Shown here: positions 53,916-63,131 of the stretch, one piece after another | Layout of the letters: every line of letters starts with the position of its first letter | Position numbering within the stretch: position 1 is the stretch's first letter | Origin: Halovibrio salipaludis | GTDB taxonomy: Bacteria; Pseudomonadota; Gammaproteobacteria; Pseudomonadales; Oleiphilaceae | Assembly (NCBI RefSeq): GCF_002286965.1 | Contig: NZ_NSKD01000003.1 | Coordinates: 186,001 to 250,000 of the forward strand | Reading direction: 5' to 3' | Length of the DNA stretch: 64,000 nucleotides | Position numbers and translations under genes: made by a program | The notes under the pieces: generated by a model | What the model was told of the DNA's origin: nothing | The model's database searches: none | Seen by the model: only the letters and a program-made list of their open reading frames with translations

Positions 53916-55244
53916 TCAACCAGGTGTCGATCCGGGAACCCATTCCGTACCAGCGAGGGGCACCCGCGCCATGGCAGCGGCCTCCATGTTCAGGGCCACC
54001 AGGTCCTGGGGCTCAAGGTTATGCAGGTGCGACTTCCCGCAGGCCCGTGCGATCGTCTGGGCCTCAAGGGTCATGACCCGGAGGTAGTTGGCCAGTCGCC
54101 GCCCCGCCTGCTCCGGATCCAGGCGGGCCGCCAGTTCCGGATCCTGGGTCGATATGCCCGCGGGATCCTGGCCTGCCTGGTAATCGTCGTAGAAGCCAGC
54201 TTCCGATCCAATCCGCTGATAATCCTCGCTCCAGCGCGGATGGTTGCACCCCAGGGCAATCAGGGCCGCGGTCCCGATGCCGACGGCATCCGCCCCCAGC
54301 GCCATGGCCTTCGCAACATCCGCGCCACTTCGGATGCCACCGGAAACGATCAGTTGTACACGCCGGTGCATACCCATCTCCTGCAGGGCCTGGACCGCCT
54401 GTGGAATCGCAGCAAGAATCGGGATACCGACATGCTCGATGAACACTTCCTGGGTGGCCGCCGTACCGCCCTGCATGCCGTCGAGGACCACCACGTCGGC
54501 ACCGGATTTCACCGCCAGCTTGACGTCGTAGTAGGTGCGACTTGCGCCCACCTTTATGTAGACCGGCGTCTTCCAGTCCGTGATCTCGCGCAGTTCCTCA
54601 ATCTTGATGGCAAGGTCATCGGGGCCTGTCCAGTCGGGATGACGACAGGCGCTGCGCTGGTCGATGCCTGCCGGCAGGGTGCGCATCTCGGCAACACGGT
54701 CACTGATTTTCTGGCCCATGAGCATGCCGCCGCCGCCCGGCTTCGCGCCCTGCCCCAGAACCACCTCGATGGCATCCGCCATGCGCAGGTGATCGGGGTT
54801 CATACCGTAGCGTGAGGGCAGGTACTGGTAGACAAGGGTGCGGGACTGACCACGCTCCTCATCCGTCATGCCCCCATCCCCGGTCGTGGTACTGGTCCCC
54901 ACCGCCGAGGCGCCGCGTCCGAGAGCGTCCTTGGCATTGGCCGACAACGCCCCGAAACTCATGCCCGCAATGGTTACGGGAATATCCAGATGCAGCGGCC
55001 GGCTCGCGTAGCGGTCCCCCAGGACCACGTCTGTGGCGCATTTTTCCCGGTAGCCCTCCAGGGGATAACGGGACATGCTCGCCCCGAGAAAAAGCAGGTC
55101 ATCAAAATGGGGCAGGTGGCGTTTGGCCCCGAAACCGCGGATGTCGTAGATGCCGGTATCCGCGGCGCGCTGAATCTCATGAATCGTGCGCCGGTCAAAG
55201 GTGGCGGATTCACGCAGCCCCCAGTCTTCGGTACGGTCACTCAT
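53916..55244 (-). CDS. mgsC: N-methylglutamate synthase subunit C (FMN-binding glutamate synthase domain)
   Basis: 442 residues of the glutamate synthase FMN-barrel family (GlxD-like). IAGMSFGALSANAKDALGRG and GQGAKPGGGGMLMGQKI are FMN/substrate loops; LDGMQGGTAATQEVF and LIVSGGIRSGADVAKAMALG follow. In methylamine use it makes N-methylglutamate from gamma-glutamylmethylamide and 2-oxoglutarate. Overlaps mgsB by 8 bp. A rhizobial-style glutamate synthase-like role is the alternative, made less likely by the mgd and gmaS neighbours. Confidence 0.85.
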   Translation of the reverse strand: MSDRTEDWGLRESATFDRRTIHEIQRAADTGIYDIRGFGAKRHLPHFDDLLFLGASMSRYPLEGYREKCATDVVLGDRYASRPLHLDIPVTIAGMSFGALSANAKDALGRGASAVGTSTTTGDGGMTDEERGQSRTLVYQYLPSRYGMNPDHLRMADAIEVVLGQGAKPGGGGMLMGQKISDRVAEMRTLPAGIDQRSACRHPDWTGPDDLAIKIEELREITDWKTPVYIKVGASRTYYDVKLAVKSGADVVVLDGMQGGTAATQEVFIEHVGIPILAAIPQAVQALQEMGMHRRVQLIVSGGIRSGADVAKAMALGADAVGIGTAALIALGCNHPRWSEDYQRIGSEAGFYDDYQAGQDPAGISTQDPELAARLDPEQAGRRLANYLRVMTLEAQTIARACGKSHLHNLEPQDLVALNMEAAAMARVPLAGTEWVPGSTPG

Positions 55245-55938
55245 GGCTGTCTCCTTGTTCGATACCGGCATTGTCGACGTGAAAGTTGTAGAGCTCCCGG
55301 GCGGAGCCATAACGGCGGAACTCGCTGGGATCGAAATCCATCCCGGCATGCGCCAGAAGGCCCCTGAGTTCCTCCCGGTGTTCGTCACGCATGGGCTTTT
55401 CGATGCAGTCCGCTCCAAGTGATTCCACCTGCCCCCGGACATACAGACGGGCCTCGTAGATGGAGTCACCAAAGGCTTCTCCCGCGTCCCCACACACCAC
55501 AAGCCTTCCAGCCTGCCCCATGAAGGCACTCATATGACCCACGTCACCACCCACGACAATGTCGATCCCCTTCATCGAGATCCCGCAGCGGGCAGAGGCG
55601 TTGCCCTCAATGACGAGCAGGCCGCCATGGCCGGTGGCACCGGCGGACTGCGACGCGTTGCCGCGCACCCGCACAAGGCCCGACATCATGTTCTCGGCCA
55701 CCCCCACGCCCACGGTTCCGTTGACCACAACGGTTGCGTGCTGGTTCATGCCAGCACAGTAATACCCGGCATGGCCGTCAATGGTCACTTGCAGCTCGTC
55801 GTTCAGGCCGCAGGCAAGCGCATGGCGCCCGTCCGGGTCACTGACATACCATTCGGTACCTCCATCCATGGCCTGGGGATCGTGAAGCGCTGAGTTCAGC
55901 TCGCGCACTGAATGCTCAGCAAGACTCAGTTTTTTCAT
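55237..55938 (-). CDS. mgsB: N-methylglutamate synthase subunit B (GXGXG, GlxC-like)
   Basis: 233 residues with the right-handed beta-helix GXGXG domain found at the glutamate synthase C-terminus (GVGVAENMMSGLVRVRGNAS, GATGHGGLLVIEGNASARCG, KGIDIVVGGDVGHMSAFMGQ). Probably structural/channelling. ATGA overlap with mgsA and 8-bp overlap with mgsC show tight coupling. Confidence 0.87.
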   Translation of the reverse strand: MKKLSLAEHSVRELNSALHDPQAMDGGTEWYVSDPDGRHALACGLNDELQVTIDGHAGYYCAGMNQHATVVVNGTVGVGVAENMMSGLVRVRGNASQSAGATGHGGLLVIEGNASARCGISMKGIDIVVGGDVGHMSAFMGQAGRLVVCGDAGEAFGDSIYEARLYVRGQVESLGADCIEKPMRDEHREELRGLLAHAGMDFDPSEFRRYGSARELYNFHVDNAGIEQGDSHE

Positions 55939-56861
55939 GTTCCCGTCTCCTCGCTGGCCTGCTGGGCGTTTTCCCAGACATAAACCCGTCCCGGCTCGGG
56001 CTCCCACACGCGCGCCCCGGAGATGCCCGGCAGACGCGCCAGTGCCCGGTATTCCGAGGCCATTGCCACATAGGCATCCGTCTCGGCGAGCACCGCTGGT
56101 TTGCAGGCAATAGGGTCACGCAGTACGGCGAACCCATCCCGGGTGCCAATGGTGAAGGTATAGAAACCGTCAAGATCCTGGATGGCGCTCTCCAGAGCCT
56201 GGGTCAGGGTTTCACCCTCGCGCAGCTTCCAGGTCAGATAGGCCGCGGCCACTTCCGAGTCATTCTCGGTTTCGAACGTCATCCCCTGACGCTCGAGCTC
56301 CAGCCGCAACCGGTTGTGGTTCGACAGTGACCCGTTATGCACCAGACAGAGATCCAGGCCCGTGGTGAACGGGTGGCTGCCCTCCATGCTGACCGCACTC
56401 TCGGTCGCCATACGGGTATGGCCGATGATATGCGAGCCCTGCATACCGCTGAGGGAGAACCGGTCCGCCACCAGCCTGGGATGCCCAACTCCCTTGAGGA
56501 TTTCGATACTGTGGCCAACGCTCATGAGGCTCACCGCCGGTGCGTTCCCGGCCAGCCACTCACGCACCCGCTCCTCCCCGGAGTCGGTCTTGATCACAAC
56601 CGCCGTGGCGTTGCGGAACCAGTCCAGCTGGCCGCCAAGGTCCCGTTCCATGGCGGTGACCAGCCCCTCCCAGTCGTAGCCGGGTTCCGCGCTCTGGAGC
56701 GTAAACTTGAGCTGGTCTGACGGCACCTCATCCCCATAGATGGCGAAACCGGCACTGTCCGGCCCACGGTCCGCCATGGCCAGCAGCATGGGCTCGAACA
56801 GTTCACCGAGCCGCGGTTCCAGCGACGGATCCTTCAGATACAATCCAACAATTCCACACAT
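55935..56861 (-). CDS. mgsA: N-methylglutamate synthase subunit A (class II glutamine amidotransferase, GlxB-like)
   Basis: 308 residues beginning MCGIVGLYLKDPSLEPR, so the Ntn nucleophile Cys2 is in place; GHTRMATESAVSMEGSHPFT and LVHNGSLSNHNRLRLELE are the class II GATase signatures. In the NMG pathway the family is thought to release methylamine-derived nitrogen from gamma-glutamylmethylamide. Lies 26 bp after gmaS. Confidence 0.87.
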   Translation of the reverse strand: MCGIVGLYLKDPSLEPRLGELFEPMLLAMADRGPDSAGFAIYGDEVPSDQLKFTLQSAEPGYDWEGLVTAMERDLGGQLDWFRNATAVVIKTDSGEERVREWLAGNAPAVSLMSVGHSIEILKGVGHPRLVADRFSLSGMQGSHIIGHTRMATESAVSMEGSHPFTTGLDLCLVHNGSLSNHNRLRLELERQGMTFETENDSEVAAAYLTWKLREGETLTQALESAIQDLDGFYTFTIGTRDGFAVLRDPIACKPAVLAETDAYVAMASEYRALARLPGISGARVWEPEPGRVYVWENAQQASEETGT

Positions 56862-56887
56862 AGTCCTGATCTCCTCGCATCACCGAC

Positions 56888-58222
56888 TCAGAAGAACTCC
56901 GCGTAACGCGCGACTTCCCAGTCAGAGACATGACGACTGTATTCAATCCACTCATCCCGCTTGATCCGCAGGAATTCGCTGACCACGCCCTCCCCGAGCG
57001 TCTCCTTGAAAAGGGGATCGGCCTCCAGGGCATCCAGAGCCTCGTTGAGGTTCTGCGGCAGAAGCCCGATGCCGGCTTCCTCGCGCTGCTGGGGCGACAG
57101 GTCGTAGAGATTGATGTTCTGGGCCTTGCCCGGGTCCAGGCCCCGCTCAACCCCGTCCAGCCCCGCAGCGATCATGGCGGCGGTCACCAGGTAGGGATTA
57201 CAGCCGGAGTCCGGAAGCCGGAACTCCAGCCGGCCGTAGGGCACCCGCACCATCGCAGAACGGTTGTTGTCGCCGTAGGTAATGTACACAGGCGCCCAGG
57301 TAGCCCCGGAACTGGAGCCGCCTACCACCAGTCGCTTGTAGGAATTGACGGTGGGTGCGGCGAAGGCGCAAAGCGCGGGCGCGTGGTGCAGCAAACCGCC
57401 CAGGAAGTTGTACGCCAGCGGTGACAGGCCCAGCCCCTGGGGGTCGCTGTCGTCACCGAACAGATTGCGGCCCTGCTCATCCGTGATGGACATGTGGTAG
57501 TGCATACCATTGCCCGTGCGGTTCGACATGGGCTTGGGCATGAACGAGCAGACCATCCCCATCCGGTTGGCGATTTCCCCCGCCCCCATCCGAAGCAGCA
57601 CGAAACGGTCGGCGGACGTGAGGGCATCACTGAACTTGTAGTTGATCTCGAACTGGCCGTTGGCATCCTCGTGGTCGATCTGGTACACCTCAAAGCCCAC
57701 CTCCTGGAGGCTGGACACCAACTCCTCCAGGAAGGAACGGGCACGGGAAAGACCCTTGTAGTCGTAACAGGGCTTATCCAGGTTGTCGGTGTCGTCCACC
57801 AGCTGCAGCTGCCCCGAGTCACCACGCACGAACAGCGAGAACTCCGGCTCCAGCCCGGTATTGAAGGTCCAGCCCCGTTCGTTCAGGCGTTCCAGCTGTC
57901 GCTGAAGAACGTACCTGGAGTCGTAGGGGTGGGGCTCATCATTGACGTAGCCCGTGCACGCCAGGCGTGCGTAGCCGGGCTGCCATGGGATCGGGGTGAG
58001 CGTATTCAGGTCTCCCCGGGCCATGAAGTCAGGACCATGGGGCTCGATCCCCAGGCCCCAGACAGCAAACCCGGCGAACCCGGCACCATCCTCGACCACG
58101 TTCATGAGACAGTTCGCCGGTACGGACTTGGTCTTGGCCACACCATGGATATCCACGAACTGCGCCAGAACGTATTGGATGTCATGCTCTGACAACAGTG
58201 TTTCAGCTTCTCTTTGCAGCAT
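56888..58222 (-). CDS. gmaS: Gamma-glutamylmethylamide synthetase (type III glutamine synthetase-like)
   Basis: 444 residues of the GlnA fold (GlnT/GmaS clade). [34 protein letters not shown] and [20 protein letters not shown] match the glutamate, metal and ATP regions. ATP-dependent coupling of methylamine to glutamate, first step of the NMG pathway. The true ATG (M-L-Q-R-E) is 7 bp after GAGAGGAG; an upstream TTG frame overlaps mgdD and was rejected. Ordinary ammonia-using GlnT is the alternative, judged less likely next to mgs and mgd. Confidence 0.85.
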   Translation of the reverse strand: MLQREAETLLSEHDIQYVLAQFVDIHGVAKTKSVPANCLMNVVEDGAGFAGFAVWGLGIEPHGPDFMARGDLNTLTPIPWQPGYARLACTGYVNDEPHPYDSRYVLQRQLERLNERGWTFNTGLEPEFSLFVRGDSGQLQLVDDTDNLDKPCYDYKGLSRARSFLEELVSSLQEVGFEVYQIDHEDANGQFEINYKFSDALTSADRFVLLRMGAGEIANRMGMVCSFMPKPMSNRTGNGMHYHMSITDEQGRNLFGDDSDPQGLGLSPLAYNFLGGLLHHAPALCAFAAPTVNSYKRLVVGGSSSGATWAPVYITYGDNNRSAMVRVPYGRLEFRLPDSGCNPYLVTAAMIAAGLDGVERGLDPGKAQNINLYDLSPQQREEAGIGLLPQNLNEALDALEADPLFKETLGEGVVSEFLRIKRDEWIEYSRHVSDWEVARYAEFF

Positions 58223-58239
58223 GGTCCTACTCCTCTCAC

Positions 58240-58719
58240 TCAATTGAATCTCTGATAACGGTCCGCGATGACCGCATCCAGAACACGCCGAAGGTAATCC
58301 CCCAGTGACGGATCACACCCGATCAGGACGCCTCCGTCCCCATCGCCGCCCATGGCGTAAAGCCACACATCAACGCCGCCGACACTGCCCATGAACCAGT
58401 CTCCGGGGCTCATGCGCCGCATGTCGTGCGAGCACAGCTCGCTCATAACCTCACACCAGGTTTTCCCCTGGAGCCGCAGTAGCCGGTCGCAGCGCTCAAA
58501 GCACCAGGGCGGCATGGTCACGTCGGGCGTCCAGCCCAGACGGTGTGCCACCAGATACTCCCGTGCACCGGTTCGCGCGACGAACCCCTGGTCGTGAGGC
58601 AACGCCTCCAGTTCGCCGGGGGGCTGGGGCAGCCCACTGTCCGCAAGCGCCTCGGCAGCGCCTGGGCCCACCAGCTGGTGGAGCGCAAGCCTGTGTTCCT
58701 CGGTTATCCGTGTACTCAT
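58240..58719 (-). CDS. mgdD: N-methylglutamate dehydrogenase subunit D (sarcosine oxidase gamma-like)
   Basis: 159 residues; the SoxG-like core is seen in [20 protein letters not shown] and [20 protein letters not shown]. Smallest partner of the NMG dehydrogenase; starts in an ATGA overlap with mgdC. Its stop is 17 bp before the gmaS start. Confidence 0.8.
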   Translation of the reverse strand: MSTRITEEHRLALHQLVGPGAAEALADSGLPQPPGELEALPHDQGFVARTGAREYLVAHRLGWTPDVTMPPWCFERCDRLLRLQGKTWCEVMSELCSHDMRRMSPGDWFMGSVGGVDVWLYAMGGDGDGGVLIGCDPSLGDYLRRVLDAVIADRYQRFN

Positions 58720-61625
58720 TGGTGACTCTCCTCGCGGCTCTCCGGGTACCCGGCGACCTGACGTTTACCCTCCGGGTCATAGAAGGGAGTGGCCATGCGC
58801 CGGGCGCTTACCATCTGCCCACCGTCAATCCGTATCTGCAGGAGGGCTTCACGCTTGGCCAGCCCGCTTTCCACCATTGCCAGCCCAATTGGGTGGCCGA
58901 GAGTCGGGCTGTTGGCCACACTTGTGACGCGGCCGGCAATATCGCCCTCCTCGATGATCAGGTGACACTCGCGTGGCAAAGGGGAGTCCGGCGGTAGCGC
59001 AAAGGCAACCAGCTTCTGGGATTCTCGCCCTTTCAGGTGAGCCAGCGCCGGACGCCCCCGGAAGAAGGGCTTCTTGAGATGAACCGCCCAGGGCATACCC
59101 GCATTGAAGGGTGTGGTCAGTCCATCGGTATCCTGCCCAACGATGATGTGGCCCTTCTCCAGGCGCAGGATGCGCTGGGCCTCCACACCAAAGGGTCGGA
59201 TGCCGGCACTGGCGCCCGCCTCCATGAGCGCATCCCAGATCCTGCCCATCGCGGAAACGGGGGCGTGGATCTCGTAGGCCAGCTCGCCCACGAACCCCAC
59301 TCTCAGAAGGCGCACCGGTATATCGTCAATCCGCGATTCACGCGCGCCCAGATTGGGGAAGGCGTCCTCGTCGAGAGGGATATCCACCAGTCTCTCCAGC
59401 ACGCGCCGACTTTCCGGGCCCGCCAGATTCATGGCTCCCAGCTGACCGGTGCGATTGATCACATGCACGTCCAGTCCCCATTCGAGGACATGGCGCTGCA
59501 GCATCCGATAGGTCGCGGCCGCGTGCCCGCTGGTTGCGGACAGGTAGAAGCGATCCTCCGCCAGGCGGGCGACGACCCCGTCATCCTCAATGACACCGGA
59601 CTCATCAACGATCAGGCCATACCGAGTCATGCCGGCTTTGAGGTTGCCCATCCGCATGGTGTAGGAGCCCTCGAGCAACCTTGCGGCATCCGGGCCCACG
59701 ACCTCGATCTTGCCCAGAGTTGAGACGTCAATCAGACCCAGGGAACGCCTTACCGCCCTGACCTCGTCGGCAATGGCCGCACTGGGCGACTCCTGGCTGC
59801 TGTAATGGGCGACCCTGAGCCATTCCCCAGCCTCCATGAATTCGGCGCTGAGGGCGCGGTGATGATCATGCAAAGGGGAAAGACGGGTTGGCCGCAGACG
59901 CCGGCCTGCCAGATCCTCCAGGCGGACCGGGTGATACATGGGACGTGCCGTTGTTGTACCGGTAGCATCCATCCCCTGACCCATATACCGCGCCAGGATC
60001 CGGATCGCATTCACGTTGGCATGCTTGCCCTGGCTCGGCCCCATGCCCACGGTGGAGTAGCGCTTGAGCAGCTCGACGTTATCGAAGCCCTCACGCGCCG
60101 CCTGTTCCAGGTCCTTGAGCTGGAGATCCTCGTCAAAGTCGACAAAATTCCGACCACGCGGATGCCGGGACACCGGCCAGGCCGCACCATGAGCCACCGT
60201 GTCCCGGAACAATGAGCGGGCCTCGTGTTCCGACTCCCCCTCCATGGCGGCAATCAGGCAGCGCACCGCCTCCAGGGCGTCCTCGCGCTGCTGATCGAGC
60301 GTAAAGGCCCCGTTCAGACGTCCCGCGGGGACCACCGTATCGGGCCATTCGGAAGGCACCTGCATCTCCAGGGTGTCGTCGTAGCGCAGCCTGCCCCCTG
60401 CCTGATACAGCAGGTGGGCCGCCGGTGCCCAGCCGGTACTGACAATGATGCCGTCACAATCAATACGCTCCTGAGCGGCCACTTCGCTTCCCGTGCCAAT
60501 CAGGGATACTCCGGTAACGGCATTGGTTCCATGGACCTCATTGATGGTGGTCGCGGGCCAGATCGGGACGCCCCCGGAGGCCAGAGCCGCGGCGTCCTCG
60601 CCCTCGCGGCCGGATTCGCCACAGGCTGCGATACCGCGAATACTCACCCCCGAGGCCTGCAGCTGACGGGCAGCCGCGTAGGCTTCCGGGTTGGCGGCCA
60701 GGACGACCGCCGCCTTGCAGGGCAGGACACCGAAGTGCTCCAGGAGCCGTTGTGCGGCGGAGGCCATCATCACGCCTGGCCGGTCGTTGTTGCGGAAAAC
60801 AGCAGGCTGCTCAATCAGCCCCGCCGCCACGACGACCCCCCGAGCCCGTACCTTGACTATGCCATCCGGGGTCGACACGGGAAGCCAGTGGTCGTCGTAA
60901 TAGCCCAGCACCACCGACGAGGTCATCACAGTGATACCCGGATGGGCTTCCAGTTCGTCGAGCAGCCGCTGACGCCATTGAAGGGCGTCCGCATTTCCGC
61001 TCCACTGGTACCCAAGGCTCCCGCCCGGGAACGGGTTCTCATCCACCAGGATGACTTCACAGCCACGCCTGGCCGCATCACACGCGGCCGTCATGCCGGC
61101 TGGGCCGGCGCCGACCACCAGGACGTCACAGTGCCCGTAACGCTTGGGACGCCGCCGCGCCGGCCATCTCAGATCAACCCGGCCGAGGCCGGCCCGCTGC
61201 CGGATCAGCCGCTCGAAGAATGGAAACAGGAACCGGGGGCGATGGAAGGCCTTGTAATAGAACCCCACCGGCATGAAGCGGCCAAACCAGTCCAGGTAGC
61301 GGTCACGATCCTTCTCCAACCCATTTCGTACGTTGACCGGCTGGAGTTCCATACCGTCTTCCACGGGTGTGATGTCGCCGCGGATATTGGTATCCGTTCC
61401 GGTCGCAAAGAGCGCGTTGACATCATGGTTCGCCATACTGACAACGCCACGCGGCCGGTGATACTTGAAACTGCGGCCGAGGAGAGAAACTCCATTCGCC
61501 AGCAACGCCGAAGAAATGGTATCCCCCGGATGGGCCTTGTAAACACGGCCCTCGAACCGGAAGCGGAGCGTGCGTGACCGATCAATCCACTCTCCAGCGC
61601 GTACGTCAGAGCATCGGAATGGCAT
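58716..61625 (-). CDS. mgdC: N-methylglutamate dehydrogenase subunit C (sarcosine oxidase alpha-like)
   Basis: 969 residues: an N-terminal 2Fe-2S-ferredoxin-like fold (HPGDTISSALLANGVSLLGR, SFKYHRPRGVVSMANHDV), an FAD/NAD pyridine-nucleotide domain (VLVVGAGPAGMTAACDAARR; ILVDENPFPGGSLGYQW) and a C-terminal GcvT/aminomethyltransferase-like domain (from about residue 620) that can pass the methyl-derived C1 unit to tetrahydrofolate. Oxidises N-methylglutamate back to glutamate. Starts after GAGGAGG, overlapping mgdB by 20 bp. Confidence 0.87.
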   Translation of the reverse strand: MPFRCSDVRAGEWIDRSRTLRFRFEGRVYKAHPGDTISSALLANGVSLLGRSFKYHRPRGVVSMANHDVNALFATGTDTNIRGDITPVEDGMELQPVNVRNGLEKDRDRYLDWFGRFMPVGFYYKAFHRPRFLFPFFERLIRQRAGLGRVDLRWPARRRPKRYGHCDVLVVGAGPAGMTAACDAARRGCEVILVDENPFPGGSLGYQWSGNADALQWRQRLLDELEAHPGITVMTSSVVLGYYDDHWLPVSTPDGIVKVRARGVVVAAGLIEQPAVFRNNDRPGVMMASAAQRLLEHFGVLPCKAAVVLAANPEAYAAARQLQASGVSIRGIAACGESGREGEDAAALASGGVPIWPATTINEVHGTNAVTGVSLIGTGSEVAAQERIDCDGIIVSTGWAPAAHLLYQAGGRLRYDDTLEMQVPSEWPDTVVPAGRLNGAFTLDQQREDALEAVRCLIAAMEGESEHEARSLFRDTVAHGAAWPVSRHPRGRNFVDFDEDLQLKDLEQAAREGFDNVELLKRYSTVGMGPSQGKHANVNAIRILARYMGQGMDATGTTTARPMYHPVRLEDLAGRRLRPTRLSPLHDHHRALSAEFMEAGEWLRVAHYSSQESPSAAIADEVRAVRRSLGLIDVSTLGKIEVVGPDAARLLEGSYTMRMGNLKAGMTRYGLIVDESGVIEDDGVVARLAEDRFYLSATSGHAAATYRMLQRHVLEWGLDVHVINRTGQLGAMNLAGPESRRVLERLVDIPLDEDAFPNLGARESRIDDIPVRLLRVGFVGELAYEIHAPVSAMGRIWDALMEAGASAGIRPFGVEAQRILRLEKGHIIVGQDTDGLTTPFNAGMPWAVHLKKPFFRGRPALAHLKGRESQKLVAFALPPDSPLPRECHLIIEEGDIAGRVTSVANSPTLGHPIGLAMVESGLAKREALLQIRIDGGQMVSARRMATPFYDPEGKRQVAGYPESREESHQ

Positions 61626-61878
61626 GGGCTACCTCCTCTGGCGTTACAATCCTGTGAACCCGGTCCGTCGCCGTATCCCGCTCCAGGACAAACCAGCGCC
61701 CGGTGGGCCGGTGGTACCACCACTCGCGCAGCAGCCCCGGGGCGCCGGCTCGGTAGAAGACCTGCGCCGCAAGCTGGTCCGGTGTCGGGTCCACGATTGG
61801 CGGTTCGCCCACCGCGCCGCCGTAGTTGAATTCCGCAACGGGGCGCGGCCCGATAAGCGGACAGTCAATGATTCTCAT
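61606..61878 (-). CDS. mgdB: N-methylglutamate dehydrogenase subunit B (sarcosine oxidase delta-like)
   Basis: 90 residues, SoxD-like (DCPLIGPRPVAEFNYGGAVG, then LREWWYHRPTGRWFVLERDT). The zinc-site pair of true sarcosine oxidase delta (CPHCG) is replaced by CPLIG, a variation I associate with NMG-dehydrogenase versions. Chosen ATG has no other candidate in frame that keeps the family start. Confidence 0.82.
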   Translation of the reverse strand: MRIIDCPLIGPRPVAEFNYGGAVGEPPIVDPTPDQLAAQVFYRAGAPGLLREWWYHRPTGRWFVLERDTATDRVHRIVTPEEVAHAIPML

Positions 61879-61882
61879 AGCG

Positions 61883-63124
61883 TCAATGCCCCACTGAAGC
61901 CGCACCCTTCTCCCCGACCAGTTCGAAGTCGCGGAAGCGTGTGTAACGGAAAGGTTCGATAAGCTCGTGATTGCGACCGGTCGCCACTGTCTCGGCCATG
62001 GTCTTGCCGCTGATCGGCGTCGCCTTGAAGCCCCAGGTTCCCCAGCCGGCATCCAGATAGAACCCGGACAGCGGCGTGGTCCCCATAATCGGCGCGAAGT
62101 CGGGGGTGAGATCGCTCATGCCGGCCCACTGGCGAACAACCCTAAGACGGGCGGTGAACGGCATGAGGTCAACGATGTTATCCGCCAGCCCTTCCACGAA
62201 ATCGAATGTGGAACGCGTCGAATGGAGCACGAAGGGATCCACCGCCGACCCCATGACCAGCTCGCCCCGCGAGCTCTGGCTGAGGTACAGATGCAGGCTG
62301 CCGGAGACCACGATGGTGTTGAGGAATGGCTTGACCGGCTCGGTGACGCACGCCTGGAGCGGGAAGATCTCGATCGGTGTGGGCAGGCCCACCATGTCGG
62401 TAATGGTGGGAGTCGACCCGGCCACCATCGAGATCACCGAGTCACATTCAATCGTGCCCCGGTCCGTGGTCACGCCCCGAACACGGCCCCCGTACTGCTG
62501 TATGCCGGTGACCCGCGTCTTCTGGTGCAGCTCCACGCCCCGGGCAGCCGCGGCCCGCCCGTATCCCCAGGCAACGGCGTCGTGTCGTGCCACGGCGCCC
62601 GGCGCGTGGTAGAGAGCGCCCATCACCGGGCGTGATCCACCACAGTCAGGGTCCAGTCCCGGAACGGCCTCGGCCACCTGGTCCCTGTCCACCATCCAGC
62701 TCTCCACGCCCTGATGCCGGTTCACTTCGGCCCGCCAGCGCATGGTGCGCATGGCGTCATCGGAATGTGCCAGGGTGTAATGGCCGCGCGTTGAGTAGAA
62801 CAGATTGATGTCCAGATCCTCGGAAAGATCCTGGAACAAACGCAGGCTGGCATCGTAGAAGCGGACACCCTCGGGCGTCAGGTAATTGGAACGCACGATG
62901 GTCGTGTTCCGCCCTGTATTACCACCGCCCAGATACCCCTGCTCAAGAACAGCGACATTGCGGATGCCATGATCCCGCGCCAGGTAGTAGGCACAGGCCA
63001 GGCCGTGGCCGCCGCCGCCGATGATGACCACATCGTATCGGGACTTGAGTTCGCCGGGCTGAGGGAAGAACCGTGGTTCATCGTCCGTTCCTTTCAGTCC
63101 CAGTTTCAGCAGATGCAATGACAT
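61883..63124 (-). CDS. mgdA: N-methylglutamate dehydrogenase subunit A (sarcosine oxidase beta-like)
   Basis: 413-residue FAD amine oxidoreductase. N-terminal fingerprint YDVVIIGGGGHGLACAYYLA, then VLEQGYLGGGNTGRNTTIVR (covalent/FAD region). C-terminal GTTPLSGFYLDAGWGTWGFK is conserved in SoxB relatives. Carries the amine oxidation site of the heterotetramer. Starts with AGGTG 7-9 bp upstream, 7 bp after purU ends. Confidence 0.86.
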   Translation of the reverse strand: MSLHLLKLGLKGTDDEPRFFPQPGELKSRYDVVIIGGGGHGLACAYYLARDHGIRNVAVLEQGYLGGGNTGRNTTIVRSNYLTPEGVRFYDASLRLFQDLSEDLDINLFYSTRGHYTLAHSDDAMRTMRWRAEVNRHQGVESWMVDRDQVAEAVPGLDPDCGGSRPVMGALYHAPGAVARHDAVAWGYGRAAAARGVELHQKTRVTGIQQYGGRVRGVTTDRGTIECDSVISMVAGSTPTITDMVGLPTPIEIFPLQACVTEPVKPFLNTIVVSGSLHLYLSQSSRGELVMGSAVDPFVLHSTRSTFDFVEGLADNIVDLMPFTARLRVVRQWAGMSDLTPDFAPIMGTTPLSGFYLDAGWGTWGFKATPISGKTMAETVATGRNHELIEPFRYTRFRDFELVGEKGAASVGH

Positions 63125-63131
63125 AGCACAC

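Noticed and set aside
58223-58243. TTG start for gmaS overlapping mgdD
   Set aside because: The GAGAGGAG ribosome site lies between this TTG and the ATG at 58222, so it serves the ATG.
60225-61577. 450-codon plus-strand open frame
   Set aside because: Antisense of mgdC, no recognisable domain or ribosome site.
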